Shown: piece after piece, positions 44,370 to 53,988 of the stretch
Position numbering within the stretch: the stretch's first letter is position 1
How the letters are laid out: the number at the start of each line of letters is the position of its first letter
NCBI RefSeq assembly: GCF_009730335.1
Contig: NZ_CP046315.1
Coordinates: 1,984,001 to 2,048,000, forward strand
Length of the DNA stretch: 64,000 nt
Source: Schaalia odontolytica
Lineage (GTDB): Bacteria; Actinomycetota; Actinomycetes; Actinomycetales; Actinomycetaceae
Direction of reading: 5' to 3'
Translations under genes and position numbers: made by a program
Notes under the pieces: model-generated
Databases searched by the model: none
Seen by the model: the letters and a program-made list of their open reading frames with translations, nothing else
Told to the model about the DNA's origin: nothing

Positions 44370-45345
44370 CGTAATTCACCCACTTCTTCTGGCCAGCGAA
44401 CTGCAGGGCCGTCACCGTCATGACAATCACGAAGAGCACCCACGCCATCGCGGACGCGTACCCGAGCTTGTCGAAAGAGAAACCGTTGCGGTACAGGGCC
44501 AGCACGATCGTGTTGGTCGCCTCACCTGGGCCGCCCAGCGTCAGGAAGTAGGGCTGAGCGAAGACCTTGAAGGCGCCGATGATCGTCATGACCGTGCAGA
44601 AGAAGACAGTCGGGGAGATCATCGGGAAGACGACCTTGAAGAAGCGCTGAACGCCGTTGCAGCCGTCGATCGTCGCGGCCTCGAGCACCGAGGTGTTCAG
44701 GCCATTGAGGCCTGCCGTGAGCACGACGATGTTGTAGCCCAGCCCCTGCCACAGGCTCATCATGAGCAGCGAGCCCATCGCGAGAGCCGGGTGGTTCAGG
44801 AAGGGGATGTGCTCGATCCCGAAGACGGCCAGGGCCGAGTTGACCACGCCGTTGTCGGAGAGCATGAGGCGCCAGATCAGCGCGTTACCGACCATCGGCG
44901 TGACAACCGGGATGAAGAAGATGACGCGCAGGACGCGGCTGAGCCACTCGGGAACGCGCTGGAGCCAGTAGCTCAGGCCGATCGAGATCACCAGGTTCAG
45001 CGCCGTGTAGCAGGCGGCGAACACGACGGTGTTGCGCATGACCGTCCAGAACGCCGGGTCCTCGCCGCTGAGCATGCGCCGGTAGTTTTCCACTCCGATG
45101 AAGCGGCCGCCTCCGAAGATCGACCAGTCATAGAAGGAGATCACGAGCGACGCGATCAGGGGCAGGACGATGAAGAGAAGGAAGCCCATCATTCCGGGCG
45201 ACAAGTAGACGAGGGCGCGCAGGCCATCGCCCCGCCGGCCCTCAGCGCGCGCGGAGTTTTTGCCGCGCTTGGAGGTCTTCGCCTCCCCCGCACCCGCCGC
45301 GCCCGAGGGCGCCTCGCGGCCGGGTTTCACAGTGTCAACGCTCAT
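44362..45345 (-). CDS. Carbohydrate ABC importer permease (MalF-type)
   Basis: A 327-residue permease. A polar, lysine-rich cytoplasmic N-terminus of about 45 residues is followed by LVYLSPGMMGFLLFIVLPLIASLVISFYDW, the usual first helix. The EAA loop is LEAATIDGCNGVQRFFKVVFPMI. It overlaps the next permease gene by eight bases. No ATPase gene is present, so the importer likely borrows a shared MsmK/MsiK-type ATPase from elsewhere in the genome. Confidence 0.93.
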   Translation of the reverse strand: MSVDTVKPGREAPSGAAGAGEAKTSKRGKNSARAEGRRGDGLRALVYLSPGMMGFLLFIVLPLIASLVISFYDWSIFGGGRFIGVENYRRMLSGEDPAFWTVMRNTVVFAACYTALNLVISIGLSYWLQRVPEWLSRVLRVIFFIPVVTPMVGNALIWRLMLSDNGVVNSALAVFGIEHIPFLNHPALAMGSLLMMSLWQGLGYNIVVLTAGLNGLNTSVLEAATIDGCNGVQRFFKVVFPMISPTVFFCTVMTIIGAFKVFAQPYFLTLGGPGEATNTIVLALYRNGFSFDKLGYASAMAWVLFVIVMTVTALQFAGQKKWVNYDA

Positions 45346-45403
45346 AAGCTATGCACACCTTTCCGTCGAATGTCAGTGGGTTCCACAGTCCCGCTCACAC
45401 CAT

Positions 45404-45417
45404 CGTTAGCGCTAACG
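45404..45417. promoter_or_regulatory. LacI-like palindrome, CGTTAGCGCTAACG
   Basis: A perfect 14-base palindrome centred on GC lies 59 bases upstream of the MalF-type permease start. LacI-family repressors favour such sites. A second, different palindrome is upstream of the binding protein (46810-46823). Confidence 0.6.
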
Positions 45418-45433
45418 GAAAGAAACCCACGAA

Positions 45434-45471
45434 ACGAGGCCGGGGAACCGAGAAGGTCGCCCCGGCCTCGT
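45434..45471 (-). terminator. Intra-operon hairpin after the binding-protein gene
   Basis: ACGAGGCCGGGG (45434-45445) pairs perfectly with CCCCGGCCTCGT (45460-45471). It lies just after the binding-protein stop and before the permeases, where such hairpins typically let the binding protein be made in excess. The same stem sequence recurs at 53989-54043. Confidence 0.7.
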
Positions 45472-45487
45472 TCATGGTGAGCTGGGA

Positions 45488-46741
45488 TCAGCCAGCGGAG
45501 TTCTGCAGATCGGAGAGGATATCCTGAGCGGTCTTGGTGCCGCGGAAGCCCTCAGGCGAGTACTGCTGGAAGGACGTGTTGATCTGGTTCCACGTCGTGG
45601 TCGTCACCAGCGGGGTGCCATTCTCGAGGAGAACGCGAACAGCCTCGGCGCTATCCGCGGGCTTGTTGGCAGCCCACTTGTCCATCGCGGACTCGACGGA
45701 GGGGACGGTGCCCTGCTTGTCGGCGACCGTGCCGATGACCTCGGGAGTCACGAGCTCCTTCAGAACGTTGAAGGCCGCCTGCTTGTCCGGGCAGGACTTC
45801 GCAATGCCGAAGCCGGAACCCTGGATGACCGCACGGGGCTGCCCCGTGGGGGTCGGGATAACGGCGACGCCGAGCTTATCGCCCAGCTCCTTCTCGAAGG
45901 AGCCGTACATCCACGGGCCATCCACGATCATCGCGGCGGTACCGGAGGTGAAGGCTGTCTGGGCCGGGCCGTCGTTGTCGGCGGCGTTCGGGGCAACTGC
46001 GACCTGCTCCTTGTGGACCAGGTCGAAGGCGAACTGGACGCCCTCGACGAACTTGGGATCCGTCAGGGTGTTCTTGCCGTCCGCTGAAACCTGGCCGCCA
46101 AAGGCGATGCCGAAGTCGCCGGGGGCGTTGCCCAGGAGGAGCGGCTTAACGGCGATGCCGTACTTGCCGTCACCCGTGAGAGCCTTGGCGTCCTTGAGGA
46201 ACTGCTCGGTCGTGTAGGAGGTTGAAGGGGCCTCAAGGCCGGCCTTCTCGAACATCTCACGGTTGTAGTACAGGACGTCGGGCTCGGCGTCGTAGGGCAG
46301 AGCCAGAACCTTGCCGTCAACCGTCATGCCCTGCATCATCGCAGCGTTGTAGTCGGAGGCCTTGATGCCGGCGGCTTCCATGTAAGAGTCGAGAGGCTCA
46401 AGCAGGCCGGACAGCTCCTGCGCACGGGCGGCCTGCGTGGTGAGGATGCAGGGCGCGTCCGAGGCGACCATGCGGGTCTTGACCTTGGTCCAGTAGTCGT
46501 TGAAGGCCGGGCCGTCGAAGGTCAGGGTGAAGTTGGGGTCCTTCTCCTTGGCCGCGTCAACGAAGGACTGCCACTGGGCGCGGTCGTTGTCGGTGGAGAC
46601 CCAGGTGTACATCTGGTGGACCTGGTCCGAGCTAGCACCACCGCCAGAGCTGGTGCTTCCCGAGCCGCACGCACCTGCGAGCAGGGCGAAGGCCGAGGCG
46701 GTCGCACCGAGTGCGAGGTACTTGGAGATAGTGGGGCGCAC
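45488..46741 (-). CDS. Carbohydrate ABC importer binding lipoprotein
   Basis: A 417-residue extracellular solute-binding protein of family 1. GTG 46741 is the start, with AAGGAG six bases upstream; the frame extends further but without the signal. Residues 1-25 are a lipoprotein signal ending in LLAGAC, with a Gly/Ser-rich tether (GSGSTSSGGGASS). The mature part has the MalE-type strands TLTFDGPAFNDYW and ALPYDAEPDVLYYNREMFEKAGLEAP. It delivers an oligosaccharide to the two permeases encoded next. The fucosidase in the operon points to a fucosylated ligand, which is inference. Confidence 0.92.
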   Translation of the reverse strand: MRPTISKYLALGATASAFALLAGACGSGSTSSGGGASSDQVHQMYTWVSTDNDRAQWQSFVDAAKEKDPNFTLTFDGPAFNDYWTKVKTRMVASDAPCILTTQAARAQELSGLLEPLDSYMEAAGIKASDYNAAMMQGMTVDGKVLALPYDAEPDVLYYNREMFEKAGLEAPSTSYTTEQFLKDAKALTGDGKYGIAVKPLLLGNAPGDFGIAFGGQVSADGKNTLTDPKFVEGVQFAFDLVHKEQVAVAPNAADNDGPAQTAFTSGTAAMIVDGPWMYGSFEKELGDKLGVAVIPTPTGQPRAVIQGSGFGIAKSCPDKQAAFNVLKELVTPEVIGTVADKQGTVPSVESAMDKWAANKPADSAEAVRVLLENGTPLVTTTTWNQINTSFQQYSPEGFRGTKTAQDILSDLQNSAG

Positions 46742-47033
46742 GCTGCGCTCCTTCCTTGTCAGGGGCACCGGGGTTCCAGTCAACGCATTGCCTCTCTGTA
46801 ACGCGTGTCCGGGAACGTTCCCGAAAGTGCCGTCTCTCGTCATTGAAATTGACAGGACAACTGTACCAGCCTCTGAGCAGGGCACACAAGGGAGAATTTT
46901 GCATTCGTCACATCCAGCGATTAATTCTGACGACCCTGTGAAGGCTTTTAATGACGTGGGCGACAGGCTTTTCAACCGTTTTCATCAAACTCTTGTCAGC
47001 CTGTCACCCATCCAGTTTGATTAAAGAGGGATT
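46742..47033. promoter_or_regulatory. Promoter region of the fucoside importer operon
   Basis: A 290-base gap between the binding-protein start and the adnB stop, both on the minus strand. It contains the palindrome CGGGAACGTTCCCG (46810-46823), about 70 bases before the GTG start, a likely LacI-type operator. AT-richer sequence lies beyond 46840. No gene is seen. Confidence 0.6.
46810..46823. promoter_or_regulatory. LacI-like palindrome, CGGGAACGTTCCCG
   Basis: A perfect 14-base palindrome with central CG, 69 bases upstream of the binding-protein start codon, in the expected position for an operator. No LacI gene is encoded in the window. Confidence 0.62.
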
Positions 47034-50000
47034 TTAAAGATCCAAAACATCACGCAGCGCCTCGTCCAGGGATGCGGTGCCCTCCCCCAGCATGGCCTCG
47101 AGGCTCTCGAGCGTGTGGTGCGAGGGGCCCGCCAGGAATGCGACCATCGCCCCCACCTTGGAGGCGTCCACGCCCATACGGGCCGCCCACGCGCGCTGGT
47201 ACAGGCGCAGCTGAGTCACGAAGTACGCGACCTTATCCGGCTTGGTCGCGGCGCTCACCGGGCGTCCACTCTTCCAGTCGACGACCAGGTAGCGGGGACC
47301 ATCGCCGCGCACGCGCTCGAACACGGCATCGATACGGCCCTGGACGGACACGCCGCCCACCTGAACTGAGAAGGCCTCCTCGATCGCGACGGCCCGGTAG
47401 TCCGACAGCTCGTTCGCGACAAAGGCACGGAAGTTGGTGCGCAGCCGCTCCAGGCGCTCGCGCTCACCGTCCGTCAATAGGGCCTCGTCCGCCGCGTCGT
47501 CACCGCCTGCCAGCGTAGCGTCCTCACCCGCGCTCACCTCGTTGCCCGCGGTGATCTCCGAAGCCGGATCCGCGCTCGCGAGGTGAAGCTCGCGCTCCAC
47601 CCACGCGTGAAACACCGTGCCCAGCGCGGAGAACGAGCTGGGGCGAGCAGGCATGGGTCGGCGCATATCTCGCGCGAACTCATCCGCGTCCTGCAGGAGC
47701 GCCGACACGGACGTCGCGGGTACGCGCTCGGCCCACAGGTCCACGACCGGCGTCTCAAGCCCCAGGTGATACTCCTCGATGAGTGCGACCGTATCGCGCA
47801 CCGCTGGGTCATCCCCCAACTGCGCCAAGGCCTCGTACACATCCTGATCCTGCGCCAGGTCGCGAATCTGCGCCCCGACGGCCTGCGCGGCCGCGGCGAC
47901 CCTCTGGCGCGAGGGGCCGGGTTCCTCCGGGAAGGACACCGACGCCGTACCGGCCGCGCTGTCGACGATGTCCTCGTCGCCGGGCTCCGGCGCGATCAGG
48001 CATACTCCGGCACCGGACACCGATTCGATCCCCAGGCTGCGCCAATCGCCCCTGGCCCACACGCCGCGGTCTCCCACGCGCACGAGCGTGTCGTCGACCA
48101 GGTCCGGCGCATCACCGAACAGCTGCGCGCGCGCCTCCATCAGGTAGCGGGAGGGCTGCCTCGTGGTCGAACCCGTCCGATAGATCCACGAGCCCACGAG
48201 GAGCTGGATGCTCCGAGCGCGCGTCATCGCCACGTATGCCAGGCGGCGCTCCTCGCGCTCTGCGTGCACTCCCAGGGAGCGCCCGTAGTGCCCCTTCACC
48301 CACTTCGAGTACGCGGCCGAGGGCTTGGCCTCGCCCTCTACGTCCAGCAAGAACGGCGGCAGATCCGCGCGGTCCCCGCGCAGCGGGTGCGGCAACGCGC
48401 TGGCATCCGTCAACCAGGCAGTAGCGATCGGCGGCTCATCCAGCCACGACACAGTCTTGCGCTTGTCGTGCGACGGGAAGATGCCGTCACTCAACCCGAA
48501 GACGACGACGCAATCCCACTCGAGGCCCTTGGAGGCGTGGACCGTCATGATCAGCACGGCGCGCGGGTCGGGCTCCCCCAGGGGTGCCTCGAGCCCGTCC
48601 TCGCGCTCGTCGGCCATGCGCAGGTATGCCAGGAACGAGCCGAGGGAGGCCCCCGGCGTATCCTTCTCGTAGGCCGCCGTCACCGCGATGAACTCGTCGA
48701 GGGCCGCGCGCCCGCCCATCGACAGCGGATCGGCGATCACGTCGTCCAACGTGCCCATGATGAGGATCGCCCGCTCGACTTGCTCGGTGACCGAGCGCCC
48801 CACGCCCTCGCGAACCTGCCGCAGGCGCTCGCCCAGCAGCCGCACGCGGCGCACCGCCTCCTCGCTGATCGCCGGCCGCCCCTCGGCCGCCCACCCCGGC
48901 TCCGGCGGAGAATCCACCGCATCCACAAGGACCGCCTGGTGGGGGTTTGTCCCCTCCGAGCGGGCGAGGACACGCGACCAGTCGCCCAGCGCCATCAGGT
49001 CGGTGGCCCCCAGGTCGATACCAGCCAGCAGGCGCGCCAGCCACGGGGAGGCCTCGACGTCATAAGCCAGTTCCAGCGCGGCGCGCACGTCCTGCACGGC
49101 GGGCTGGTCGAGCAGACCGCCGAGCCCCACGATCTCCGTCGGGATACCCGCGTCACGCAGGGCAGCATCCACGTACGCGAAGTCCTTGCGGCGCCTGCAC
49201 AGCACCGCGACCGTGCGCCGCTTGCCGCCCTCGCTCGCCTGGGAGCGCACGCTGCGGGCGAAGTCGACCACGGTACCCAGCGCGGCCTCGTAGTCGGGGG
49301 CGTAGGCGACGTCGACATGCCCGGGCCCCGCTCCGTCTCGCGCGACCAGGACGGGCGACTGGGCCTTGAGGTGCTCTTTGCCCTCCTGGTACGCGGCGAC
49401 CTCGCGCAGGGGCGCGGCCACGCGATTCGCTGCGTCCAGGATCGCCTGGTCGTTGCGCCAGGCGGTGGACAGGGTGAGCGTCTGGCTCTCCTGTGCCTCC
49501 CCCGTCTGGAATCGATCCAGGAAGGACTCCAGCGACGAGGCCGAGGCTCCCCTCCAGCCGTAAATGGCCTGATTCGGGTCGCCCACCGCGGTGACAGCGT
49601 GGTCGCCGAACAGCATGGACAGCATGTCCATCTGGATCACCGACGTGTCCTGAAACTCGTCGAGGAGGACCGCGCGGAACTCCTCGCGCAGCGACTCGCG
49701 AACCGCCGGGGCCTCGCGCACGATGCGCGTGGCCAGGACGAGCTGGTCGGAAAAGTCCAGCACGCCCATGTCGCGCTTGCGCTTCTGATACTCCGCGATG
49801 GGGTCGAGGAAGGCGATGCGGCGGCGGTTCGCCCGCAGCAGGCGCCGTGCGTCGTCGTTCGTCTCGCCGACCTGTTCGAGCTCGCGCCCAAAGCTCACGA
49901 GGGCCTCGCGGGCGCTCTCCACCGTGTAGCCGTGCTCGGCGATCTCGCCTGCCAGGTGCAGGATCTGTCCGACTGCACCCAGGGGCGTGAGATCCTCGTC

Positions 50001-50462
50001 GAGGTCGGTGGGCCACGCCTCGACAATCTGCAGCATGAGGTCCAGAGCCCCGGCCTCGGAGAGCATCGAGAAATCGGGGTCGATGCCGATACGCATCCCG
50101 TGCTCGGACACGATGCGTTCGGCGAAGGAGTTGTAGGTGAGGGACACGGGGTCCTCGTCGAGGCGCTCGCGCAGCTGCGGCATCTCGCGTGAGAGAAGCC
50201 GGATGCGTTCGCGCAGGCGCTCCCCCAGCTCGCCAGCTGCCTTGCGCGTGAAGGTGAGGCCCAGGATCGAGGACGGGCTCAGGTCGGGGTGGTTGGCGAG
50301 GAGCCACAGCACACGCATCGACATGGTCTCGGTCTTACCCGACCCCGCGCCTGCCACGACGAGGAGCGGGCGTCGCGGGGCCTCGATGACGCGCACCTGC
50401 TCGGGCGTCGGGGTCTTCGTCGCGTCGACGATCGCCTGAATCTGCAGGGCACTCAGAGCCAT
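47034..50462 (-). CDS. adnB: AdnB subunit of the actinobacterial recombination helicase-nuclease
   Basis: A 1142-residue protein with an N-terminal UvrD-type helicase and a C-terminal RecB-type nuclease. The Walker A motif is GAGSGKT (38-44), helicase motif Ia is LTFTRKAAGEL, Walker B is VLLDEFQDTS and a later motif is GDPNQAIYGWRGA. The PD-(D/E)XK nuclease centre near the C-terminus is YLVVDWKSGRP. AdnAB resects double-strand breaks for homologous recombination and replaces RecBCD/AddAB in this group. The start at ATG 50462 (MALSALQIQAIV) has AAAGGA seven bases upstream. It follows adnA by 19 bases, the usual arrangement. AdnB is the lead motor in mycobacteria. Confidence 0.95.
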   Translation of the reverse strand: MALSALQIQAIVDATKTPTPEQVRVIEAPRRPLLVVAGAGSGKTETMSMRVLWLLANHPDLSPSSILGLTFTRKAAGELGERLRERIRLLSREMPQLRERLDEDPVSLTYNSFAERIVSEHGMRIGIDPDFSMLSEAGALDLMLQIVEAWPTDLDEDLTPLGAVGQILHLAGEIAEHGYTVESAREALVSFGRELEQVGETNDDARRLLRANRRRIAFLDPIAEYQKRKRDMGVLDFSDQLVLATRIVREAPAVRESLREEFRAVLLDEFQDTSVIQMDMLSMLFGDHAVTAVGDPNQAIYGWRGASASSLESFLDRFQTGEAQESQTLTLSTAWRNDQAILDAANRVAAPLREVAAYQEGKEHLKAQSPVLVARDGAGPGHVDVAYAPDYEAALGTVVDFARSVRSQASEGGKRRTVAVLCRRRKDFAYVDAALRDAGIPTEIVGLGGLLDQPAVQDVRAALELAYDVEASPWLARLLAGIDLGATDLMALGDWSRVLARSEGTNPHQAVLVDAVDSPPEPGWAAEGRPAISEEAVRRVRLLGERLRQVREGVGRSVTEQVERAILIMGTLDDVIADPLSMGGRAALDEFIAVTAAYEKDTPGASLGSFLAYLRMADEREDGLEAPLGEPDPRAVLIMTVHASKGLEWDCVVVFGLSDGIFPSHDKRKTVSWLDEPPIATAWLTDASALPHPLRGDRADLPPFLLDVEGEAKPSAAYSKWVKGHYGRSLGVHAEREERRLAYVAMTRARSIQLLVGSWIYRTGSTTRQPSRYLMEARAQLFGDAPDLVDDTLVRVGDRGVWARGDWRSLGIESVSGAGVCLIAPEPGDEDIVDSAAGTASVSFPEEPGPSRQRVAAAAQAVGAQIRDLAQDQDVYEALAQLGDDPAVRDTVALIEEYHLGLETPVVDLWAERVPATSVSALLQDADEFARDMRRPMPARPSSFSALGTVFHAWVERELHLASADPASEITAGNEVSAGEDATLAGGDDAADEALLTDGERERLERLRTNFRAFVANELSDYRAVAIEEAFSVQVGGVSVQGRIDAVFERVRGDGPRYLVVDWKSGRPVSAATKPDKVAYFVTQLRLYQRAWAARMGVDASKVGAMVAFLAGPSHHTLESLEAMLGEGTASLDEALRDVLDL

Positions 50463-50481
50463 TGCACTGTCCTTTCCCACG

Positions 50482-53400
50482 TCACTCCACCACCTTGCGG
50501 CCGCGCTCGCGCGCCGGGCACAGCCGGTCGAATGAGCAGTATCGGCAGACCTCCTGCGAGGGCCTCGCCTCGAAGTACGGGCCACGGGCACTGAGTGCCA
50601 CCTCGCGCACCGACTCGCGCCACCGCTCCAGCTCCTCGCCCTGGAGCGCAGGCTGATCGTAGATCTGCGGCTTGGAGCCGCCCAGCAGCGCGATGCGAGC
50701 CCCCGCGACCTTTTCGCCCGAGGCGAGCATGGCCATCTGGTAGGCGGCCAGCTGCGGGTTTTCTGCGACGCTGGCCTTCGTGTAACCGCTCTTACCGGTC
50801 TTCAGGTCAGTGACGCGAACGCCCTCGTCGACCTGCTCGAGTCGGTCCATCCGGCCCCGGATGGTCACGCCCTCGACCTCGGCCGATACCGTCTGTTCCA
50901 CCGTTACCTCACCGGGTACGCCGACGACGTAGGAGGCCAGGTTGTTCACGATCTCGCGCGCGTGGCGGTCGGCGACGCGACCAGCCCACGTGTCCAGGTT
51001 GTAGCCCAGCTCCTCGATACGCGCCTCCAGTGCCTCGGTGAGCTCCTCGGGGGTTCCGTGCGGATGCTCCTCGGCGACCGCGTGGACGAGGGTGCCGAGG
51101 CTGGCGGCCGCGTTCGACGGTGCATCGGCTCCGATCGTGGTGAGGAACCACCGCAGCGGGCATGCCAGCGCGCGTTCGAATTGCGACGGCGACAGGACGA
51201 TCTGCCCGCGGTAGTCCTGCGCGCTGGTCGGCGTACCACCCGCGCCCAGCCACCGGTGCGGCTGCGCGGAAGCAATCCCCTCGCGAGCCATGAGGGCCAG
51301 GAGGGTGGCCGCGAGCTGGGCGTCAGCCGGCTCGTCGGAGTTGGCCGCACGCGCCCGCAGGTCCGCGATGTGCCCGGACAGGGACAGCGGCGCCTCGACC
51401 GGATCCACCGGGACGATGTCGTTCTCTCGATGGGTGCCAGCCAGGTACGCCACCAGGTCGAAAAACACTGAGGGCGCCGCGTCCTCCGAGCGCACCGCGC
51501 CGGCGTGCACGATGCTGCGAGAGCGCGTCACAGCCGCGACGAAGAGGCGATACTCATCATCCAGCACCGCGCGACGCGCTGCTCTCGTCGAGTCGATGAG
51601 CTCCTCGCGCCCATCCTCTCCCACAGCGACACGGCCCGCGCCCACGTCCGCGAGGAGGTCAGCGCGCAGAATCCGGTCGCGCAGGCGCAGGTTCGGCCAG
51701 GCCCCGTCCTGCAGGCCCGCGAGGACGACGACCTGCCAGTGGCGACCCATCGCCTGCGCGGGGGTGAGGACCTCGACGCCGCCCGGGCGCACGCCCACGC
51801 GCGAAATCGTGTCGATGGGGACCGAGCCGGCCAGCAGCTCCGATGCGAAGCCCACGGCGGAGCCGGCGGGGTTGCGCTGCTCCCACACGTCGGCCACGCG
51901 CAGGAGTGCCACGACGGCGTCCAGCTGATCGTCGTACCAGCCCGACGAGTCATCCGACGCGATGGCCCGCGAGCGCCACTCGCTGGCCACCCCGGATGCC
52001 TCCCAGAGGGACCACAGGCGTTCCTGTGGGCGCACACTGCCGCTCATCCCCAGCTCCCACAGGCGCGCGGCGGTCTCGAGGGGCCGCGCGAGCATTGCAG
52101 CTGCTCGGGCGCGCTTGCCGCCCGCCTGCTCAGCCTGCTCGATGGCAGGCCGCCACGTCTGCGGGTCACTGACGAGGTCGGCAGCCGTCAGCGGGATCGG
52201 CGCGGATTCGCCGCCCGCTTCCTCGGCGGCCTGGGCGCGCGCGGCGTTCAGGCGACGCAGCAGACGGTGGATGGCGAGGGCATCGGCGCGCACGAGGGGC
52301 GAGGGCAGGAGGCGCTCGGCGAGTTCGCGGCGCTGGGCCACGTCCGTGTCGCTCGTCCCCGTCGGCATGGTCACCAGGTCCAGGAGCAGGCGCGTCGTCG
52401 GCTGGGTCGCGAAGTCGAAGGCACGTCCGCCGCCCGCGACGGGCACGCCTCCGCGCGCGAGGTAGCGGCTGGTTTCGGCAACCATCGAGGAGCTGCGCAC
52501 GATAACGACCTGATCCGAAAAGTCGATGCCGTCGTGCAGGTGGTGGGACCTGAGGGCTCGCGCGATGAGGGCCCCCATCTGCGAGGGCGTGGCGCCCAAG
52601 TGGGTGACCAAAGCGCCCTTCGGAGCGTCGTCCGCGACGCCGGCCTCGCGCCGGGCGGGCGAGCCGGACTGTGCGATGCGCGCGCATGCCTGGCGCGCCA
52701 GCTCACGCACGGCACGGGACATGTCGTAGACCTGGCCGAGCTCCGCGATCTCGACACCAAGAGCACTGGCAAGCCTGCGGTCCAGGTGCGGCTCGCCGCC
52801 GCGATACCCAGCCACGGCCACGTCGGAATCCGAGAAGGCAACGATCCGGGCACCCGCGTCGCGACAGGCTCGCAGCAGCCTCAGCGTCGAGGGCGTGCAA
52901 TCCTGCAGGTCATCAACGATCACCACATCGGGCACGGGACACGGCGCCTGTACACCGCGCTTCGGCGCATCCTGCTCCCACGCGGCTATCAGATCGGCCG
53001 CGAGCGCCTGGATACGCGACAGGTCCACGCGCAGCGTGCGCGGATACTCCGGGGAACGCTCGGGCCCCTCCTCCAGCGCAGCAACAATCGCGCCCGCGCC
53101 CTGCCACTCCGGACGACCGAACCGGGCCCCGGCCTCGGACAGGGAGGACGCGTCCATCCCGGCCTCGCCCGCGCGGGCCACCAGGTTGCGCAACTCCCCG
53201 CGGAAGGCCGGCATCGCGCGCATCTGCGGTCCAATGTCCTCGGGCCACGGTGCATCCACCGACTCCAGGGCCTCGGCGAGCATCTGGTCCTGGGCCGCGC
53301 CCGTCACCAGCTCCACACCCTCCAAGGGCACGTCGCGCTGGGTGCGCCACGTAGCCACCACCTGATAGGCGAAAGAGGCAGGGGTACGCACCGGGCGCAC

Positions 53401-53667
53401 CGCATCCGGGCCAAGCGCCTGCGCGCGCGGGGTCAGCACGTCGGCACGCGTGCGATCGGGAGCGAGAATCAGCGCGGAGCGGCCCTGGGCGGCCGCCTCC
53501 TCGAACACGGCCAGGGCACACGTCGAGCGGCCCGAGGACGGGGCGCCGCGCGCAATCACGTCGCCCGAGCACGCCGCGTCCACGACCGCACGCTGGTTTG
53601 CGTTCAGCTCCGGCAGACGCCACCAATCGGCGTTGCGGCTACGCAACCTGACCTTGATTTCGCTCAT
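50482..53667 (-). CDS. adnA: AdnA subunit of the actinobacterial recombination helicase-nuclease
   Basis: A 1061-residue partner of AdnB. The N-terminal motor has a degenerate Walker A, GAPSSGRST, with arginine in place of the catalytic lysine, so ATP hydrolysis here may be weak or absent. The C-terminal nuclease has LGTLVHAVAEEH and VTDLKTGKSG, and the cysteines that hold an iron-sulfur cluster (ACPLRWFL upstream, then CRYCSFDRLCP at the end), as in AddB/AdnA nucleases. ATG 53667 (MSEIKVRLR) is preferred over the longer open frame; GGGAG lies upstream. It is divergent from the DUF3107 gene, with 78 bases between the start codons. Confidence 0.93.
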   Translation of the reverse strand: MSEIKVRLRSRNADWWRLPELNANQRAVVDAACSGDVIARGAPSSGRSTCALAVFEEAAAQGRSALILAPDRTRADVLTPRAQALGPDAVRPVRTPASFAYQVVATWRTQRDVPLEGVELVTGAAQDQMLAEALESVDAPWPEDIGPQMRAMPAFRGELRNLVARAGEAGMDASSLSEAGARFGRPEWQGAGAIVAALEEGPERSPEYPRTLRVDLSRIQALAADLIAAWEQDAPKRGVQAPCPVPDVVIVDDLQDCTPSTLRLLRACRDAGARIVAFSDSDVAVAGYRGGEPHLDRRLASALGVEIAELGQVYDMSRAVRELARQACARIAQSGSPARREAGVADDAPKGALVTHLGATPSQMGALIARALRSHHLHDGIDFSDQVVIVRSSSMVAETSRYLARGGVPVAGGGRAFDFATQPTTRLLLDLVTMPTGTSDTDVAQRRELAERLLPSPLVRADALAIHRLLRRLNAARAQAAEEAGGESAPIPLTAADLVSDPQTWRPAIEQAEQAGGKRARAAAMLARPLETAARLWELGMSGSVRPQERLWSLWEASGVASEWRSRAIASDDSSGWYDDQLDAVVALLRVADVWEQRNPAGSAVGFASELLAGSVPIDTISRVGVRPGGVEVLTPAQAMGRHWQVVVLAGLQDGAWPNLRLRDRILRADLLADVGAGRVAVGEDGREELIDSTRAARRAVLDDEYRLFVAAVTRSRSIVHAGAVRSEDAAPSVFFDLVAYLAGTHRENDIVPVDPVEAPLSLSGHIADLRARAANSDEPADAQLAATLLALMAREGIASAQPHRWLGAGGTPTSAQDYRGQIVLSPSQFERALACPLRWFLTTIGADAPSNAAASLGTLVHAVAEEHPHGTPEELTEALEARIEELGYNLDTWAGRVADRHAREIVNNLASYVVGVPGEVTVEQTVSAEVEGVTIRGRMDRLEQVDEGVRVTDLKTGKSGYTKASVAENPQLAAYQMAMLASGEKVAGARIALLGGSKPQIYDQPALQGEELERWRESVREVALSARGPYFEARPSQEVCRYCSFDRLCPARERGRKVVE

Positions 53668-53745
53668 AACGCAATACTCCCAGACCCCACCCGCATCTGC
53701 GGCACATATGATGGCCATGACGATATTTACCAGCAAGGAGTCAAC

Positions 53746-53973
53746 ATGGAGATCTTCATCGGCATCCGCGACAACACGCGCCAGCTCGCCCTCGACGTCG
53801 ACATGACCGAAAACGAACTCATGGCGAAGGTCAACGAGGCCCTCATCTCCGCCCACGGCGTCCTCGACATCACGGACACGAAGGGCCAGCGCACCCTCGT
53901 ACCCGCACACGCCCTCGGCTACGTGCAGATCGCCAACAAGACCGAACGCCGCGTCGGTTTCGCAATCCACTGA
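53746..53973 (+). CDS. DUF3107 family small protein
   Basis: A 75-residue actinobacterial protein. It matches DUF3107 in length and sequence: MEIFIGIRDNTRQLALDVDMTENEL, then GVLDITDTKGQRTLVPAHALGYVQI. CAAGGAG lies five bases before ATG 53746. The family often sits beside adnA, as here, but its function is unknown. It is short, soluble and mostly beta. Confidence 0.88.
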   Translation: MEIFIGIRDNTRQLALDVDMTENELMAKVNEALISAHGVLDITDTKGQRTLVPAHALGYVQIANKTERRVGFAIH

Positions 53974-53988
53974 TTCGCGCCCAGACGA

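Noticed and set aside
47583-50192. Plus-strand open frame of 869 codons opposite adnB
   Set aside because: Antisense shadow; helicase motifs I, Ia and II and the nuclease centre are on the minus strand.
53746-53973. DUF3107 as part of an adnA transcript
   Set aside because: It is on the opposite strand with its own ribosome-binding site, so it is a divergent gene.
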